NCBI GenBank assembly: GCA_905182195.1
Contig: CAJJAW010000001.1
Location: forward strand, 124,001 to 188,000
DNA length: 64,000 nt
From: Alphaproteobacteria bacterium UBA4588
Lineage (GTDB): Bacteria > Pseudomonadota > Alphaproteobacteria > Rhodobacterales > Rhodobacteraceae
Direction: 5' to 3'
How positions within the stretch are numbered: the first letter of the stretch is position 1; each line of letters starts with the position of its first letter. Shown piece by piece: positions 36,138 to 45,394 of the stretch. Position numbers and translations under genes: made by a program. Under the pieces are notes generated by a model. The model ran no database searches and had not been told where the DNA came from. It saw only the letters and a list, made by a program, of their open reading frames with translations.

Positions 36138-37281
36138 GATACATCGCTATTTTTCGAGCGACCCAATCGTGATAACAGTGGGTTGGCTCATCCATCACAG
36201 GACTAAAACGTCCACCGTCAAAAGAGGGGGCATAGCGACCTGACTGCATGCCTTGGACCACAAATATGTCCTCCTCGAATACTTCTTTCCATTGTTTGGT
36301 GTTCACAGAACGGTTTTTGGGGTCTGTTGCGTCGGATGCGTAGTAAAAATGGATATGCTCAACGGTCTTGTTATATGCTCTAGGTTCCAGCACGATTGCA
36401 TAGGAATGGTCACGTTGCACACCCAGCAATACATTTGGATAGACGGCGATATATTCAGCGCCCTCATTCCATTGCTCTGACAGGTCTGGGAAGTCTGGAA
36501 AGGCAGCGGTACCATCTTCTGCTTGAAATTGACGGTATACCAATGTGCCCTGTCCCGAATATTTTCCATACTCCACTATATTGTAGTGATCCTCCAGTCG
36601 CGAGTAGCTGTTGAGGCCGGGATGGACCCAGGGAAGGTGGTAGCTCTCGCAATAGTTTTCCACCGCCAGCTTGTAGTTGGCGGTCAATTCCAGTTCAAAT
36701 TTGCTGTCGACTCCGCCATGATAGATGGGGCAGTCGAATTCAGACCAGCGAGCGATTAAATCCACATGTACCTCAGTAAACTCTGACGCATCCCCCGTAA
36801 TATTTATAAAAACTACATCACGCCAAACATGGCTACGCACTTCATTGAGACCGAGATGCTCTTTAACTATGTTTGGATGGGTGTTGTGGCCCGCACCGCC
36901 GACATGTGGGGTGCTTATGAGTTTTCCTTCAGTGGAATAGCACCAGGAATGGTAAGGGCAGCGTATTGCGCCTTCGATGGTTTTAGCTTCGGTGACTAAT
37001 TGCATTCCGCGGTGGCGGCAGATGTTCTCAAAGACTCGTAAATTGTCATCTTTATCGCGCAACAACAGAAGTGGAATGCCTAGGAAGCTGACAGGTTTGG
37101 CATCGCCTAGTTTTGGAACATCTGAACCCACCGCCAAGCCGGCCCAAGTAGCTTTTAAAACCGCCTCGGATTCCTCACCAAAAACCTGCTCATCGATGTA
37201 ATGGGCATTTGGCAGCCCGTTGGCTGTTTCCACGTGTCGTTGTACGGAAGAGATATTGGTTGTCATTAAATGTTTGGCCAT
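36130..37281 (-). CDS. Rieske non-heme iron oxygenase, alpha subunit type
   Basis: A 383-residue ring-hydroxylating-oxygenase-like protein. The Rieske cluster ligands are C88-x-H90 (ENICRHRGM) and C108-x2-H111 (RCPYHSWCYS). The mononuclear iron site is likely H215 and H220 (ESYHLPWVHPGL) with D338 (FEEDIFVVQG). Relatives include carnitine, glycine-betaine and stachydrine oxygenases as well as aromatic dioxygenases; the substrate cannot be fixed. GGAGAAG six bases before the ATG at 37281 sets the start. No reductase gene is adjacent. Confidence 0.88.
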   Translation of the reverse strand: MAKHLMTTNISSVQRHVETANGLPNAHYIDEQVFGEESEAVLKATWAGLAVGSDVPKLGDAKPVSFLGIPLLLLRDKDDNLRVFENICRHRGMQLVTEAKTIEGAIRCPYHSWCYSTEGKLISTPHVGGAGHNTHPNIVKEHLGLNEVRSHVWRDVVFINITGDASEFTEVHVDLIARWSEFDCPIYHGGVDSKFELELTANYKLAVENYCESYHLPWVHPGLNSYSRLEDHYNIVEYGKYSGQGTLVYRQFQAEDGTAAFPDFPDLSEQWNEGAEYIAVYPNVLLGVQRDHSYAIVLEPRAYNKTVEHIHFYYASDATDPKNRSVNTKQWKEVFEEDIFVVQGMQSGRYAPSFDGGRFSPVMDEPTHCYHDWVARKIAMYRG

Positions 37282-37386
37282 GATCTTCTCCAATAAGATC
37301 ATCTATATAATGTATTTTTGGTACAGACTTTGCTTATCGCGACAAAAATTTTCTGTCTACGACCTCAATACTGTGGCAAACAATCA

Positions 37387-37438
37387 ATATAAACGCTTAA
37401 ATGCTCGCATTGGAATGCAAGCATTTAAGCGTTTATAT
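37387..37438. repeat. 52-base near-perfect palindrome
   Basis: Arms of 19 bases, 37387-37405 and 37420-37438, are exact inverted complements (ATATAAACGCTTAAATGCT). The 14-base centre contains a further GCAT-TGGA-ATGC hairpin. It lies 31 bases after the ilvN stop and before the Rieske gene, on whose strand it could fold in mRNA. No T tract beyond the AT-rich arm ends. Probably a terminator-like or mRNA-protecting structure for ilvBN. Confidence 0.7.
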
Positions 37439-37468
37439 AGGTGATCGCCCCGGAGTGGGCGTGCAGTT

Positions 37469-38026
37469 TTAGCCTCGTGAAAGAGCCGCTACACCTGTAC
37501 GGGCCATTTCTGATAAGCCCAAGGGGCGCATTAACTCAGCAAAAGCATCAATCTTATCTGCGCTTCCCACCACTTCAAAAGTGAAGCTATCCAGGGTGCT
37601 GTCTACAACGTTTGCTCGAAAGACATCAGCCAAGCGAAGTGCTTCCACTCGTTTTTCGCCCGTGCCACTAACTTTGAAAAGAGACAATTCTCGCTCTACG
37701 GATGGACCTTCTACGGTGAGATCATGTACTTCATAGACTGGAATAATTCTACCCAGCTGAGCTTTGATTTGCTCGATGATTTGTGGGGTTCCGGTGGTTA
37801 CAATGGTGATCCGGCTGGTATGGCCTTCGTGATCTACCTCAGCCACGGTTAGACTTTCGATGTTATAACCACGACCAGAAAACAGCCCAATTACTCTTGC
37901 TAAAACTCCTGGTTCATTTGCCACGAGAACGGCCAATGTATGCCGTTCTATCACATCTTCATGACCAGAGCGCAGGTTATAGGCAGATTTTGAGGATGAT
38001 CCTTTAGTGATATTTAATGCGTTCAT
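37469..38026 (-). CDS. ilvN: acetolactate synthase small (regulatory) subunit
   Basis: A 185-residue protein with an ACT domain at the start (HTLAVLVANEPGVLARVIGLFSGRGYNIESLTV) and a second ACT-like half (RELSLFKVSGTGEKRVEALRL). It binds valine and gives feedback control to the catalytic subunit. It follows the large subunit by 11 bases. The gene belongs to the ilv operon governed by the leader at 39814-39920. Confidence 0.95.
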   Translation of the reverse strand: MNALNITKGSSSKSAYNLRSGHEDVIERHTLAVLVANEPGVLARVIGLFSGRGYNIESLTVAEVDHEGHTSRITIVTTGTPQIIEQIKAQLGRIIPVYEVHDLTVEGPSVERELSLFKVSGTGEKRVEALRLADVFRANVVDSTLDSFTFEVVGSADKIDAFAELMRPLGLSEMARTGVAALSRG

Positions 38027-38037
38027 GTTATTTTCCC

Positions 38038-39789
38038 CTATACCAAAACCGAGCCAGCAGCATCGATGGCGCCCTTTATAGCTGTATCCCCCAATAGCAT
38101 TTCATTATGGGCTTTGCCTGATGGGATCATTGGAAAACAATTCTCATGCTTCTCAACCAAACAATCAAAAATAACTGGACCATTATATTTTATCATTTCC
38201 ATGATGGCATCATCTAAATCTGCAGGATCAGAACATAGAATGCCTTTTGCACCAAAAGCTTCAGCTAATTTTACAAAATCAGGCAGGGATTCTGACCAAC
38301 TTTGTGAATAGCGCTCACCATGCAGCAGCTCTTGCCACTGGCGTACCATACCAAGGCGTTCGTTGTTGAGGATAAACTGCTTTACTGGCAGGCCATATTG
38401 CATGGCTGTGCCCATCTCTTGCATGTTCATTAGCCAGCTGGCTTCACCAGCCACATTGATTACCAGGCTGTCGGGGTGCGCTACTTGCACTCCTATTGAG
38501 GCGGGAAAGCCATAGCCCATTGTACCCAAACCGCCAGATGTCATCCAGCGATTGGGATCGTTAAAACTCATATATTGTGCTGCCCACATCTGGTGTTGGC
38601 CGACTTCGGTGGTTACGAAGCGATCGTGATCTTTAGTCAGGGCCTCAAGACGCTCTAATGCATATTGTGGTTTGATTGTTTTTGTAGCTGGTTTGTAATC
38701 TAGGCAGCGAATTTTGCGCCACGCATCAATCTCGGACCACCAACTATCAATATTCTTTGTGCTAGTTTTACGGCCACGTGCTTTCCAGACCTTCAAGAGA
38801 TCTTCCAAAACATGCGCCACATCGCCTACAATCGGTATATCAACCCTGATAACCTTATTTATGGAAGATTGATCAATATCTATATGTGCTTTGGCTGAAT
38901 TGGGGCTAAATGCATCTAGGCGTCCGGTGATCCGATCGTCAAATCTCGCACCGATGTTGATCATCAAATCACAATCATGCATTGCCATATTTGCCTCATA
39001 AAGACCATGCATCCCCAACATTCCCAACCAATTGTCACCTTTTGCGGGATAAGAGCCGAGGCCCATCAGGGTGGATGTGATTGGGAAGTTTGTACCCGCA
39101 ACCAATTCGCGCAGCAATTGACTGGCGGCAGGCCCAGAGTTTATTACGCCGCCCCCGGTGTAGAAGATTGGCTTTTTGGCAATCTCCATTGCTTCAACTA
39201 ATTGAGTGATCGCGTCAATATCGCCCTTCACCTTTGGTTGGTAATGCGATTTTATCTTTGATGGTCCATGATAGACGCCTTCTGCAAACTGTACATCTTT
39301 TGGAATATCCACCAAAACTGGGCCGGGCCGGCCGGCCGTCGCCACATGAAAAGCAGTATGTATAGTCGAGGCTAAGTCATTAGTGTCTTTTACTAACCAG
39401 TTATGTTTAGTGCACGGTCGTGTGATGCCCACTGTATCGGCTTCCTGAAAGGCATCAGAGCCAATCATGAAGGTTGGAACCTGGCCGGTAAACACAACAA
39501 CAGGAACACTGTCCATTAACGCATCTGTAATTCCTGTTACGGCATTTGTGGCGCCGGGCCCAGAGGTTACAAGTACTACGCCGGGCTTTCCAGTGGAGCG
39601 GGCATAGCCTTCGGCCGCATGCACAGCCCCTTGCTCATGGCGTACCAAAAAATGACGAATACTACTTTGTTGAAAAATTTCATCATAAATAGGCAATACG
39701 GCACCGCCAGGATAGCCAAATACCGTATCAACACCTTGATCAATCAGGGCTTGAACAACCATTTTTGCGCCGGACATTGTTTTAGTCAT
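38038..39789 (-). CDS. ilvB: acetolactate synthase large subunit
   Basis: A 583-residue thiamine-diphosphate enzyme, first common step of valine, leucine and isoleucine synthesis. Motifs: [15 protein letters not shown], the catalytic glutamate in [27 protein letters not shown], and the cofactor segment [15 protein letters not shown] followed by [13 protein letters not shown]. The usual GDG of the cofactor motif reads GEA, a variant I believe is common in alphaproteobacterial enzymes. The ATG at 39789 starts the normal N-terminus ([12 protein letters not shown]); the frame opens earlier but runs through the attenuator. Confidence 0.95.
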   Translation of the reverse strand: MTKTMSGAKMVVQALIDQGVDTVFGYPGGAVLPIYDEIFQQSSIRHFLVRHEQGAVHAAEGYARSTGKPGVVLVTSGPGATNAVTGITDALMDSVPVVVFTGQVPTFMIGSDAFQEADTVGITRPCTKHNWLVKDTNDLASTIHTAFHVATAGRPGPVLVDIPKDVQFAEGVYHGPSKIKSHYQPKVKGDIDAITQLVEAMEIAKKPIFYTGGGVINSGPAASQLLRELVAGTNFPITSTLMGLGSYPAKGDNWLGMLGMHGLYEANMAMHDCDLMINIGARFDDRITGRLDAFSPNSAKAHIDIDQSSINKVIRVDIPIVGDVAHVLEDLLKVWKARGRKTSTKNIDSWWSEIDAWRKIRCLDYKPATKTIKPQYALERLEALTKDHDRFVTTEVGQHQMWAAQYMSFNDPNRWMTSGGLGTMGYGFPASIGVQVAHPDSLVINVAGEASWLMNMQEMGTAMQYGLPVKQFILNNERLGMVRQWQELLHGERYSQSWSESLPDFVKLAEAFGAKGILCSDPADLDDAIMEMIKYNGPVIFDCLVEKHENCFPMIPSGKAHNEMLLGDTAIKGAIDAAGSVLV

Positions 39790-39813
39790 ATTATTCTCTC
39801 TCAATTTTAGCAT

Positions 39814-39837
39814 AAAAAAACCCTCGGCTTGCGAGGG
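39814..39837 (-). terminator. ilvBN attenuator terminator
   Basis: On the minus strand CCCTCG, loop CAAGC, CGAGGG, then seven T: a textbook intrinsic terminator 25 bases before the ilvB start. A competing stem is available upstream, because AGGGGC at 39884-39879 can pair with GCCCCT at 39846-39841. With the leader peptide this forms a transcription-attenuation system. Confidence 0.88.
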
Positions 39838-39863
39838 CATAGGGGCGAGTCAGAGACTGAAAT

Positions 39864-39920
39864 TCAGCTCCCATTACTGCCCCTTTGCCGCATGACCACC
39901 TTTATTAGCATAGTTACCAT
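39864..39920 (-). CDS. ilvBN leader peptide
   Basis: An 18-codon frame reading MVTMLIKVVMRQRGSNGS, with AAAGGAA about nine bases before its ATG. It contains valine, leucine, isoleucine and a Val-Val pair, the amino acids made by the pathway, and ends shortly before the antiterminator/terminator region. Slow translation when branched-chain aminoacyl-tRNAs are scarce would favour read-through into ilvB. Confidence 0.85.
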   Translation of the reverse strand: MVTMLIKVVMRQRGSNGS

Positions 39921-39960
39921 GCACTAATTTCCTTTGTTTGAACTAAACTTATGAGGACAT

Positions 39961-40361
39961 GTATGGGGCGTCAACCAACATTTAAAAACTTTCTAACTTA
40001 AAAGTGTTATTTTTGGGTTTTTTATTTCAAAAAATATCTTTTGAAAGTAAGAATTGCAAATTAGTAGGGACTTTTCACTACTAAACGCTATTATACTTCG
40101 TATAAAAGAAAGGTTGGCTGTTTGTGTATTTCCTAATTTACGTTTGATGTTTTTGCGGTGGGTTTTGACCTTACGGACTGATATGATTTAAAATTTTATA
40201 AGAACTCTGTTAGACTTTCTATAATTTGGATCCATTTAAACTATATATTAGAAACTGGTTAAAGTGCATTTTTTAAGGCTGTTAACTTTTCTACTCAGCG
40301 TCCTAAGGCTCAGTACTTAAATACTGCAGGGGGCCCCAAAATACCCTGTTTATGTCTAATT
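39961..40361. other. long AT-rich intergenic region before the TRAP operon
   Basis: About 490 bases separate the ilv leader from dctP. No gene was recognised on either strand. It is AT-rich, with a CAGTA/TACTG inverted repeat near 40312-40327 and a GGGGGCCCC block at about 40329-40337. It probably holds the divergent promoters of ilvBN and the TRAP operon; I could not fix -10/-35 boxes with confidence. Confidence 0.4.
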
Positions 40362-40377
40362 GTGCTTTGGATAGCAC
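40362..40377. promoter_or_regulatory. dyad upstream of dctP
   Basis: GTGCT (40362-40366), six bases, AGCAC (40373-40377): a 16-base operator-like palindrome 70 bases before the dctP start, suited to a dimeric regulator. No regulator gene is adjacent. Function inferred only from symmetry and position. Confidence 0.35.
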
Positions 40378-40447
40378 GAAGAGCGAATTCATTCTGTTGA
40401 CATAAGTTTCAAAATCACATTTGGTTGATTTTTTTAGGGAGAAATAA

Positions 40448-41530
40448 ATGGAACGTCGTAAGTTTTTAAAAGGAGCAGCAATTGCTGGTGCCGGCACAGT
40501 TTTGGCCTCACCGGCTTCTGCAAAAAGTTCAGTCGAAATGGCTATTGTTGCTACATGGCCACGTGATTTCCCAGGTTTAGGTCTGCCAGCTCAACGTATG
40601 GCAGCTCGCATTCAGGAACTCACAGACGGTGAGATCCAAGTGACTTATTTCGCCGCTGGTGAAAAAGTTGGTGCATTTGATTCATTCGATGAGGTGGCTT
40701 CTGGTAATTCGCAGGCATACATTGGCGCTGATTATTATTGGAAAGGTAAGCACCCAGGCTGGGCACCGTTCACGGCTATACCATTTGGCTTAACGGCTGG
40801 TGAAATAGATGCATGGGTGAAATATGCCGGCGGGCAAGAGCTTTGGGACGAGTTAGCTGGCAGCTTTGGCCTGAAAAACTTTGCCATGGGCAATACTGGT
40901 GTCCAAATGGGTGGCTGGTTCAACAAGGAGATTAACTCAGCAGAAGACCTACAAGGTTTAAAAATGCGGATCCCAGGCTTGGGTGGCGACGTTTTGGCTA
41001 AATTGGGTGGTTCACCAATCTCAGTACCTGGTGGTCAAATTTATGAAAATCTTGTGTCTGGTGCTATTGATGCGACGGAGTGGGTTGGGCCTTACAATGA
41101 CTACTTTATGAAATTTTATGAAGCAGCCAAATACTACTATTATCCTGGCATGCATGAGCCTGGTTCAATGTTAGCGTTAGGCATGAATGCATCCTGGTGG
41201 AGCAGCTTGTCTTCCACGCACCAAGCAATAATTGAGGCTGCATGTAATGAAGAGAATTCTCGCACGCTTGCTGAAACAAATGCTAACAATGGTGAGTATT
41301 TGAATAAATTAGTCAACGATCACGGTGTTCAGTTGCGTGAATTCAACGATGATATTTATGACAGCTTTGGCGAAGCGGCATCAGAAGTGATCGAAGAAGC
41401 CCGTGATCATTCAGAACTGTCAGCTCGTATTTACGACAGCACACTGAAAGCACGTGAAGAAATTGGGGCATGGACTGCGTTGTCTGATACAGCCTATGTG
41501 ATCAAACGTAATAACGTTTTAAACCGCTAA
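40448..41530 (+). CDS. dctP: TRAP transporter substrate-binding protein, TakP-like
   Basis: A 360-residue periplasmic protein with a twin-arginine-like leader (MERRKFLKGAAIAGAG ... ASA). The TakP-type signature is visible: WPRDFPGLGLPAQRMA, GADYYWKGKHPGWAPFTAIPFGL and LKMRIPGLGGDVLAKLGG, then DATEWVGPYND. TakP relatives bind alpha-keto acids, lactate or similar carboxylates, some with a metal ion. A strong AGGGAG ribosome site precedes it. It is followed by two hairpins and the two permease genes. Confidence 0.92.
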   Translation: MERRKFLKGAAIAGAGTVLASPASAKSSVEMAIVATWPRDFPGLGLPAQRMAARIQELTDGEIQVTYFAAGEKVGAFDSFDEVASGNSQAYIGADYYWKGKHPGWAPFTAIPFGLTAGEIDAWVKYAGGQELWDELAGSFGLKNFAMGNTGVQMGGWFNKEINSAEDLQGLKMRIPGLGGDVLAKLGGSPISVPGGQIYENLVSGAIDATEWVGPYNDYFMKFYEAAKYYYYPGMHEPGSMLALGMNASWWSSLSSTHQAIIEAACNEENSRTLAETNANNGEYLNKLVNDHGVQLREFNDDIYDSFGEAASEVIEEARDHSELSARIYDSTLKAREEIGAWTALSDTAYVIKRNNVLNR

Positions 41531-41542
41531 TCCGGTTTTTAT

Positions 41543-41608
41543 AGGTTAGGCAGAAGACAACCTAACTTATTTATACTTTAGGCTAAGGCAGTCTTCTGCC
41601 TTAGCCTA
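41543..41608 (+). promoter_or_regulatory. tandem related hairpins between dctP and dctQ
   Basis: Hairpin 1: GTTAGG (41545-41550) with CCTAAC (41561-41566). Hairpin 2: TAGGCTAAGGCAG (41579-41591), loop TCTT, CTGCCTTAGCCTA (41596-41608), 13 perfect pairs. Both are followed by TTATTTATACTT-like tails. GGCAGAAGAC (41549-41558) can instead pair with GTCTTCTGCC (41591-41600), so the two hairpins and a long-range stem exclude each other. Likely stabilises dctP mRNA and limits dctQM expression. Confidence 0.7.
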
Positions 41609-41630
41609 TTTATACTCTAGAGGAGAGCCA

Positions 41631-42614
41631 ATGGCTTCGATAACAGTCCAAAGTGGGGGTGGTTTGTTTTCAAATCCATTATTAGTCAGATCAATTGGTT
41701 GGTCAAATTTGTGGGTTATGTTCGTATATCTATTTAATAATTTTGCAACTTTCTGGGGTGGCTGGCCTGGGGCTTCGTTTGGTAGTGGTCCAATTGGTTT
41801 ATTTCAAATATCACTTTACCCGGCTGCGGTTATTTTAGCTTTAATATTAACATTCAGACAACGTGATACTACATTACGCCAAGACAGTAATCGCATTTCT
41901 GATATAAATGTCTTTTTAATACGCGGAGCCTTTTGGGCAGTCTTGCTTTTAGGATGCGTTGATAGCGTGATAGCTTTTCTTCGTGTTGAGGGGATGTTGG
42001 CCAGCATTGTGGGTGAAAACATGGATAAAAACCTCGGTAGATCACAGTTTCGTGGTTTTTATGTCCACTTTCCGCTGATGATAATTGGCGTTTATTTGGC
42101 AACGCGCACAAAAACTTTGGGCTTTCATTGGTTAGCGTTGTTAATTCTTGTTGGTGAGCTTCTAATCGTGATTTGTCGCTTTATTTTTTCTTACGAACAA
42201 GCTTTTATGTCGGACCTTGTCCGCTTTTGGTACGGGGCACTTTTTTTATTTGCTTCTGCTCATACGTTGCTAGAAGAAGGCCATGTTCGAGTAGATATTG
42301 TTTATGCTAGCCTCAAAGAAAAAACAAAAGGGAAGGTAAACGCTATTGGAACAATCTTTTTGGGAATAACACTGTGTTGGATGATTATTCTGACGGGAAT
42401 GGCTCAAAAGACATCAATAATTAACAGTCCAATCTTGAACTTTGAGACAACACAGTCAGGTTTTGGGCTTTACTTAAAATATATGATGGCAGCTTTTTTA
42501 GGAATTTTTGCAGTGTCAATGATGATTCAATTTATCAGTTATCTGCTGGCCGCAGTAGCAGATTACCGTGGGGAAGATGGTAAATACGTGCCTAATGGCT
42601 CGGGTGTTCATTAA
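41631..42614 (+). CDS. dctQ: TRAP transporter small permease (DctQ), long form
   Basis: A 327-residue membrane protein, much longer than the usual 160-200. The C-terminal half (about 180-315: FWYGALFLFASAHTLLEEGHVRVDIVYASL) is the DctQ core. The N-terminal half adds several membrane segments, as in TakQ-type subunits. AGAGGAG stands before the ATG. Its stop overlaps the dctM start by one base. Confidence 0.87.
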   Translation: MASITVQSGGGLFSNPLLVRSIGWSNLWVMFVYLFNNFATFWGGWPGASFGSGPIGLFQISLYPAAVILALILTFRQRDTTLRQDSNRISDINVFLIRGAFWAVLLLGCVDSVIAFLRVEGMLASIVGENMDKNLGRSQFRGFYVHFPLMIIGVYLATRTKTLGFHWLALLILVGELLIVICRFIFSYEQAFMSDLVRFWYGALFLFASAHTLLEEGHVRVDIVYASLKEKTKGKVNAIGTIFLGITLCWMIILTGMAQKTSIINSPILNFETTQSGFGLYLKYMMAAFLGIFAVSMMIQFISYLLAAVADYRGEDGKYVPNGSGVH

Positions 42615-45262
42615 TGGAACTGTTTTTTCTTTTTCTTCTTATTGTTTTGATGGCTGCAGCACTAGGTTTTGGATATCCTGTTGCATTTGCTTTGCCTGGC
42701 GCATCTATTATCACTCTAGTCCTAGCTGGTCTAACCGGCTATCTGCTTACAGGTGACCAAGGTGCTTACTTTAGCCAGGGGACTGCGTGGACTTGGCTCA
42801 GTTCCGGTAACGCCAACCTGCGAGGAACTTATTGGGAACCTGAACGTGATACGCTGATTGCTATCCCATTATTTATATTTATGGGTATCATGCTACAGCG
42901 TTCGAAGATTGCTGAGGACTTACTATTAACCATGTCTAACCTGTTTGGACCTGTACGTGGTGGGTTAGGTATTTCTGTTGTGTTTGTAGGCGCCCTATTG
43001 GCGGCAACAACAGGCATCGTTGGTGCAACAGTTGTTGCGATGGGGCTGATTTCCCTACCGGCAATGTTGCGCAATAACTATTCACAATCTTTGGCTACTG
43101 GGACTATTGCTGCGTCCGGGACGCTGGGGCAAATCATCCCTCCATCTATTGTTTTAATTATCCTGGCTGATCAACTGGCTTCTGCCGCTGACCAAGCGTC
43201 GAGCCTTCGCAAGGCTCTACACAAACAAACTACCGGTGAAATTTCAATGCCATCCGCGTTTGATGTTACATCAACATCGGCTGGTGAGATGTTTCTTGGC
43301 GCATTTATCCCGGGAATAATCTTAGTTGGTTTGTACATGCTGTACATTCTGGTTTTTGCATTTTTAAAACCATCAGCAGCCCCAGCTGTTCCATACATAG
43401 GTAGTTACGACCGCGCGTTTGCAAAAAAGTTATTTTTATCACTTGTGCCACCGCTTTTGTTGATTTTTTTGGTGCTGGGATCAATCGTGTCTGGTATTGC
43501 CACAGTCAATCAAGCGGGTGCGATTGGTGCTGCTGGAGCTTTAGTTATGGCAGGGTACCGACTGACTGAAGGACAAAAAAATAGTTATTACCCTGCTATT
43601 TTATGTGTGGCCAGCTTGTTTTTCATTGGCTTTATTTTGAAAAATTTTGATACCAACATCAAAGGAATGGATACAACACGTGATCAGCTGGGGGTAGCTT
43701 TGGCTGTCATTGCAACAATTGGCTTGTTGACAAGTTTAATCTGGAGCGGCTACCGCGCATTAAAAATAGGAGACACACTAAGTGGTGTTATGATGGACAC
43801 TGCAAAAACAACTTCCCTCGTGTTTATCATCCTCCTCGGTGCCGCTATTTTGACAGCGGCCTTTCGAGCCTTTGGTGGCGAACATTTAGTTAGAGAATTT
43901 TTGGATAGTCTGGCTGGTGGCTTCTGGTCAAAATTCATTGTCGTCATGGCTGTGATCTTTGTTTTGGGGTTCTTTCTAGACTTCATCGAAATAGCGGTAG
44001 TCGTTGTGCCTATTGTTGCGCCTATATTATTGGCAGATCCAGGTGCAAACGTCACAGCAGTTTGGTTGGGCGTAATGATCGGTCTGAATATTCAAACCTC
44101 GTTCTTAACTCCGCCATTCGGTTTTGCACTGTTCTACTTACGCGGCATTGCGTCGGCTACAGTTAAAACAATCAACATGTACAAAGGGGTTATTCCTTTT
44201 ATAGGATTACAAATTTTTGCAATGGTGATTGTGGCTACTTCACCAAGCTTGGTTAACTATCTGCCTAATCGTGTAGCTTTGTTATCAGAAAACTCTCCGC
44301 CCCCACGTAACCCGCAGCTTGCTCACTGCGTGGACCAGTATGTATCAAATGAGATTGCCCTCAATGGTGACCTGATTGTGTCTGGTGTAGAGGCGGTACG
44401 TGCAATTGACTTATCTATTTTACCTAAAAAGATAGCAAAAAATACCACACAAAGTTTTGACAATGTAGGCTTGGCGATAGAACAGTTGCGTAGCGCCGAA
44501 AAGGTAAGCGTTAGCCTGATCGAGGCATCTGTCGCATTTCGTCCGTTGCACCAATCAGTGCGTACAATTGAACGGAAAGTCCGCCAGCACAATACTGAAA
44601 TTGAGAAGTTAACTGCAGAGCTCCAAAACCTTGAACAAGGCACATCTTCGCGGTCTTATACAAAACAAATTGCACATCTTGAAGCTGATAGACAGGTGCT
44701 AATAGCATCCATTCCTGCCGAATGGTCTGAAAAACTCGCCGCATTTCGAGATCTACAACAAACAGAAAAGTCAGCTTACCAAAAATATACCAGATCTGCT
44801 CAATCTGCCTATCAGCCAATTGCAGAAGTCAACTTTATATTAGAGGCCAATGCTGGCTTTGAATCCCTTGAAGGTGATTTGATGGCGACCAAAGGACAGG
44901 TCAGAGACAGTGAGCCTGCAGACATGGTTGGTCCCTTAGCAGCGCTTGGTAAGCGTTTTTCCAGCGTTGCTGGAACTGATGACATTAAGTCTGCAATCTC
45001 AAAAGCGCGTCGCGCTCTTAAATCGCGAACGCCAAGCAAAGAAAAAGCCCAAAAGGAATTAGATAAGGCAATCATGGCTTATCAAGCACAAGTAGGGTGG
45101 CGAACACAGGGTGAAATCACCATTTTACCTAAGTTATCCGAATACGAAAGTACTATGCGAAAAACCATTGGCATCCGCGATCAGGCAAAGTTGACTAGAG
45201 AGCAATCGTTATTTGTTGCAAAATGCCAATCTGGGTCCCGCGATGTATCATTAAACTTTTAA
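42614..45262 (+). CDS. dctM: TRAP transporter large permease (DctM) with long C-terminal extension
   Basis: An 882-residue protein. Residues 1 to about 555 are a DctM transporter: GVTG-type start replaced by ALPGASIITLV, IPLFIFMGIMLQ, AATTGIVGATVVAMGL, GTLGQIIPPSIVLIILAD, with an extra inter-helix segment near 190-220, and LDFIEIAVVVVPIVAP followed by FLTPPFGFALFYLRG. From about 556 a soluble, mostly helical, charged region follows (RPLHQSVRTIERKVRQHN ... NTEIEKLTAELQNLEQG), probably coiled coil, ending near residue 882. Usual DctM proteins have about 430 residues. Extension function unknown; I believe relatives exist in roseobacters. Confidence 0.9.
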   Translation: MELFFLFLLIVLMAAALGFGYPVAFALPGASIITLVLAGLTGYLLTGDQGAYFSQGTAWTWLSSGNANLRGTYWEPERDTLIAIPLFIFMGIMLQRSKIAEDLLLTMSNLFGPVRGGLGISVVFVGALLAATTGIVGATVVAMGLISLPAMLRNNYSQSLATGTIAASGTLGQIIPPSIVLIILADQLASAADQASSLRKALHKQTTGEISMPSAFDVTSTSAGEMFLGAFIPGIILVGLYMLYILVFAFLKPSAAPAVPYIGSYDRAFAKKLFLSLVPPLLLIFLVLGSIVSGIATVNQAGAIGAAGALVMAGYRLTEGQKNSYYPAILCVASLFFIGFILKNFDTNIKGMDTTRDQLGVALAVIATIGLLTSLIWSGYRALKIGDTLSGVMMDTAKTTSLVFIILLGAAILTAAFRAFGGEHLVREFLDSLAGGFWSKFIVVMAVIFVLGFFLDFIEIAVVVVPIVAPILLADPGANVTAVWLGVMIGLNIQTSFLTPPFGFALFYLRGIASATVKTINMYKGVIPFIGLQIFAMVIVATSPSLVNYLPNRVALLSENSPPPRNPQLAHCVDQYVSNEIALNGDLIVSGVEAVRAIDLSILPKKIAKNTTQSFDNVGLAIEQLRSAEKVSVSLIEASVAFRPLHQSVRTIERKVRQHNTEIEKLTAELQNLEQGTSSRSYTKQIAHLEADRQVLIASIPAEWSEKLAAFRDLQQTEKSAYQKYTRSAQSAYQPIAEVNFILEANAGFESLEGDLMATKGQVRDSEPADMVGPLAALGKRFSSVAGTDDIKSAISKARRALKSRTPSKEKAQKELDKAIMAYQAQVGWRTQGEITILPKLSEYESTMRKTIGIRDQAKLTREQSLFVAKCQSGSRDVSLNF

Positions 45263-45394
45263 TTAAGAAGTCTGTCAACGCTGGATTAAAAGCGCAGGAA
45301 ATACCAAATAAATAGCACACCATTTGGTGGATTTGACCAATACAAACGTATTCATTTTGATATGTGTTTTGAGATATTTTTTTAAATTTCAGTA

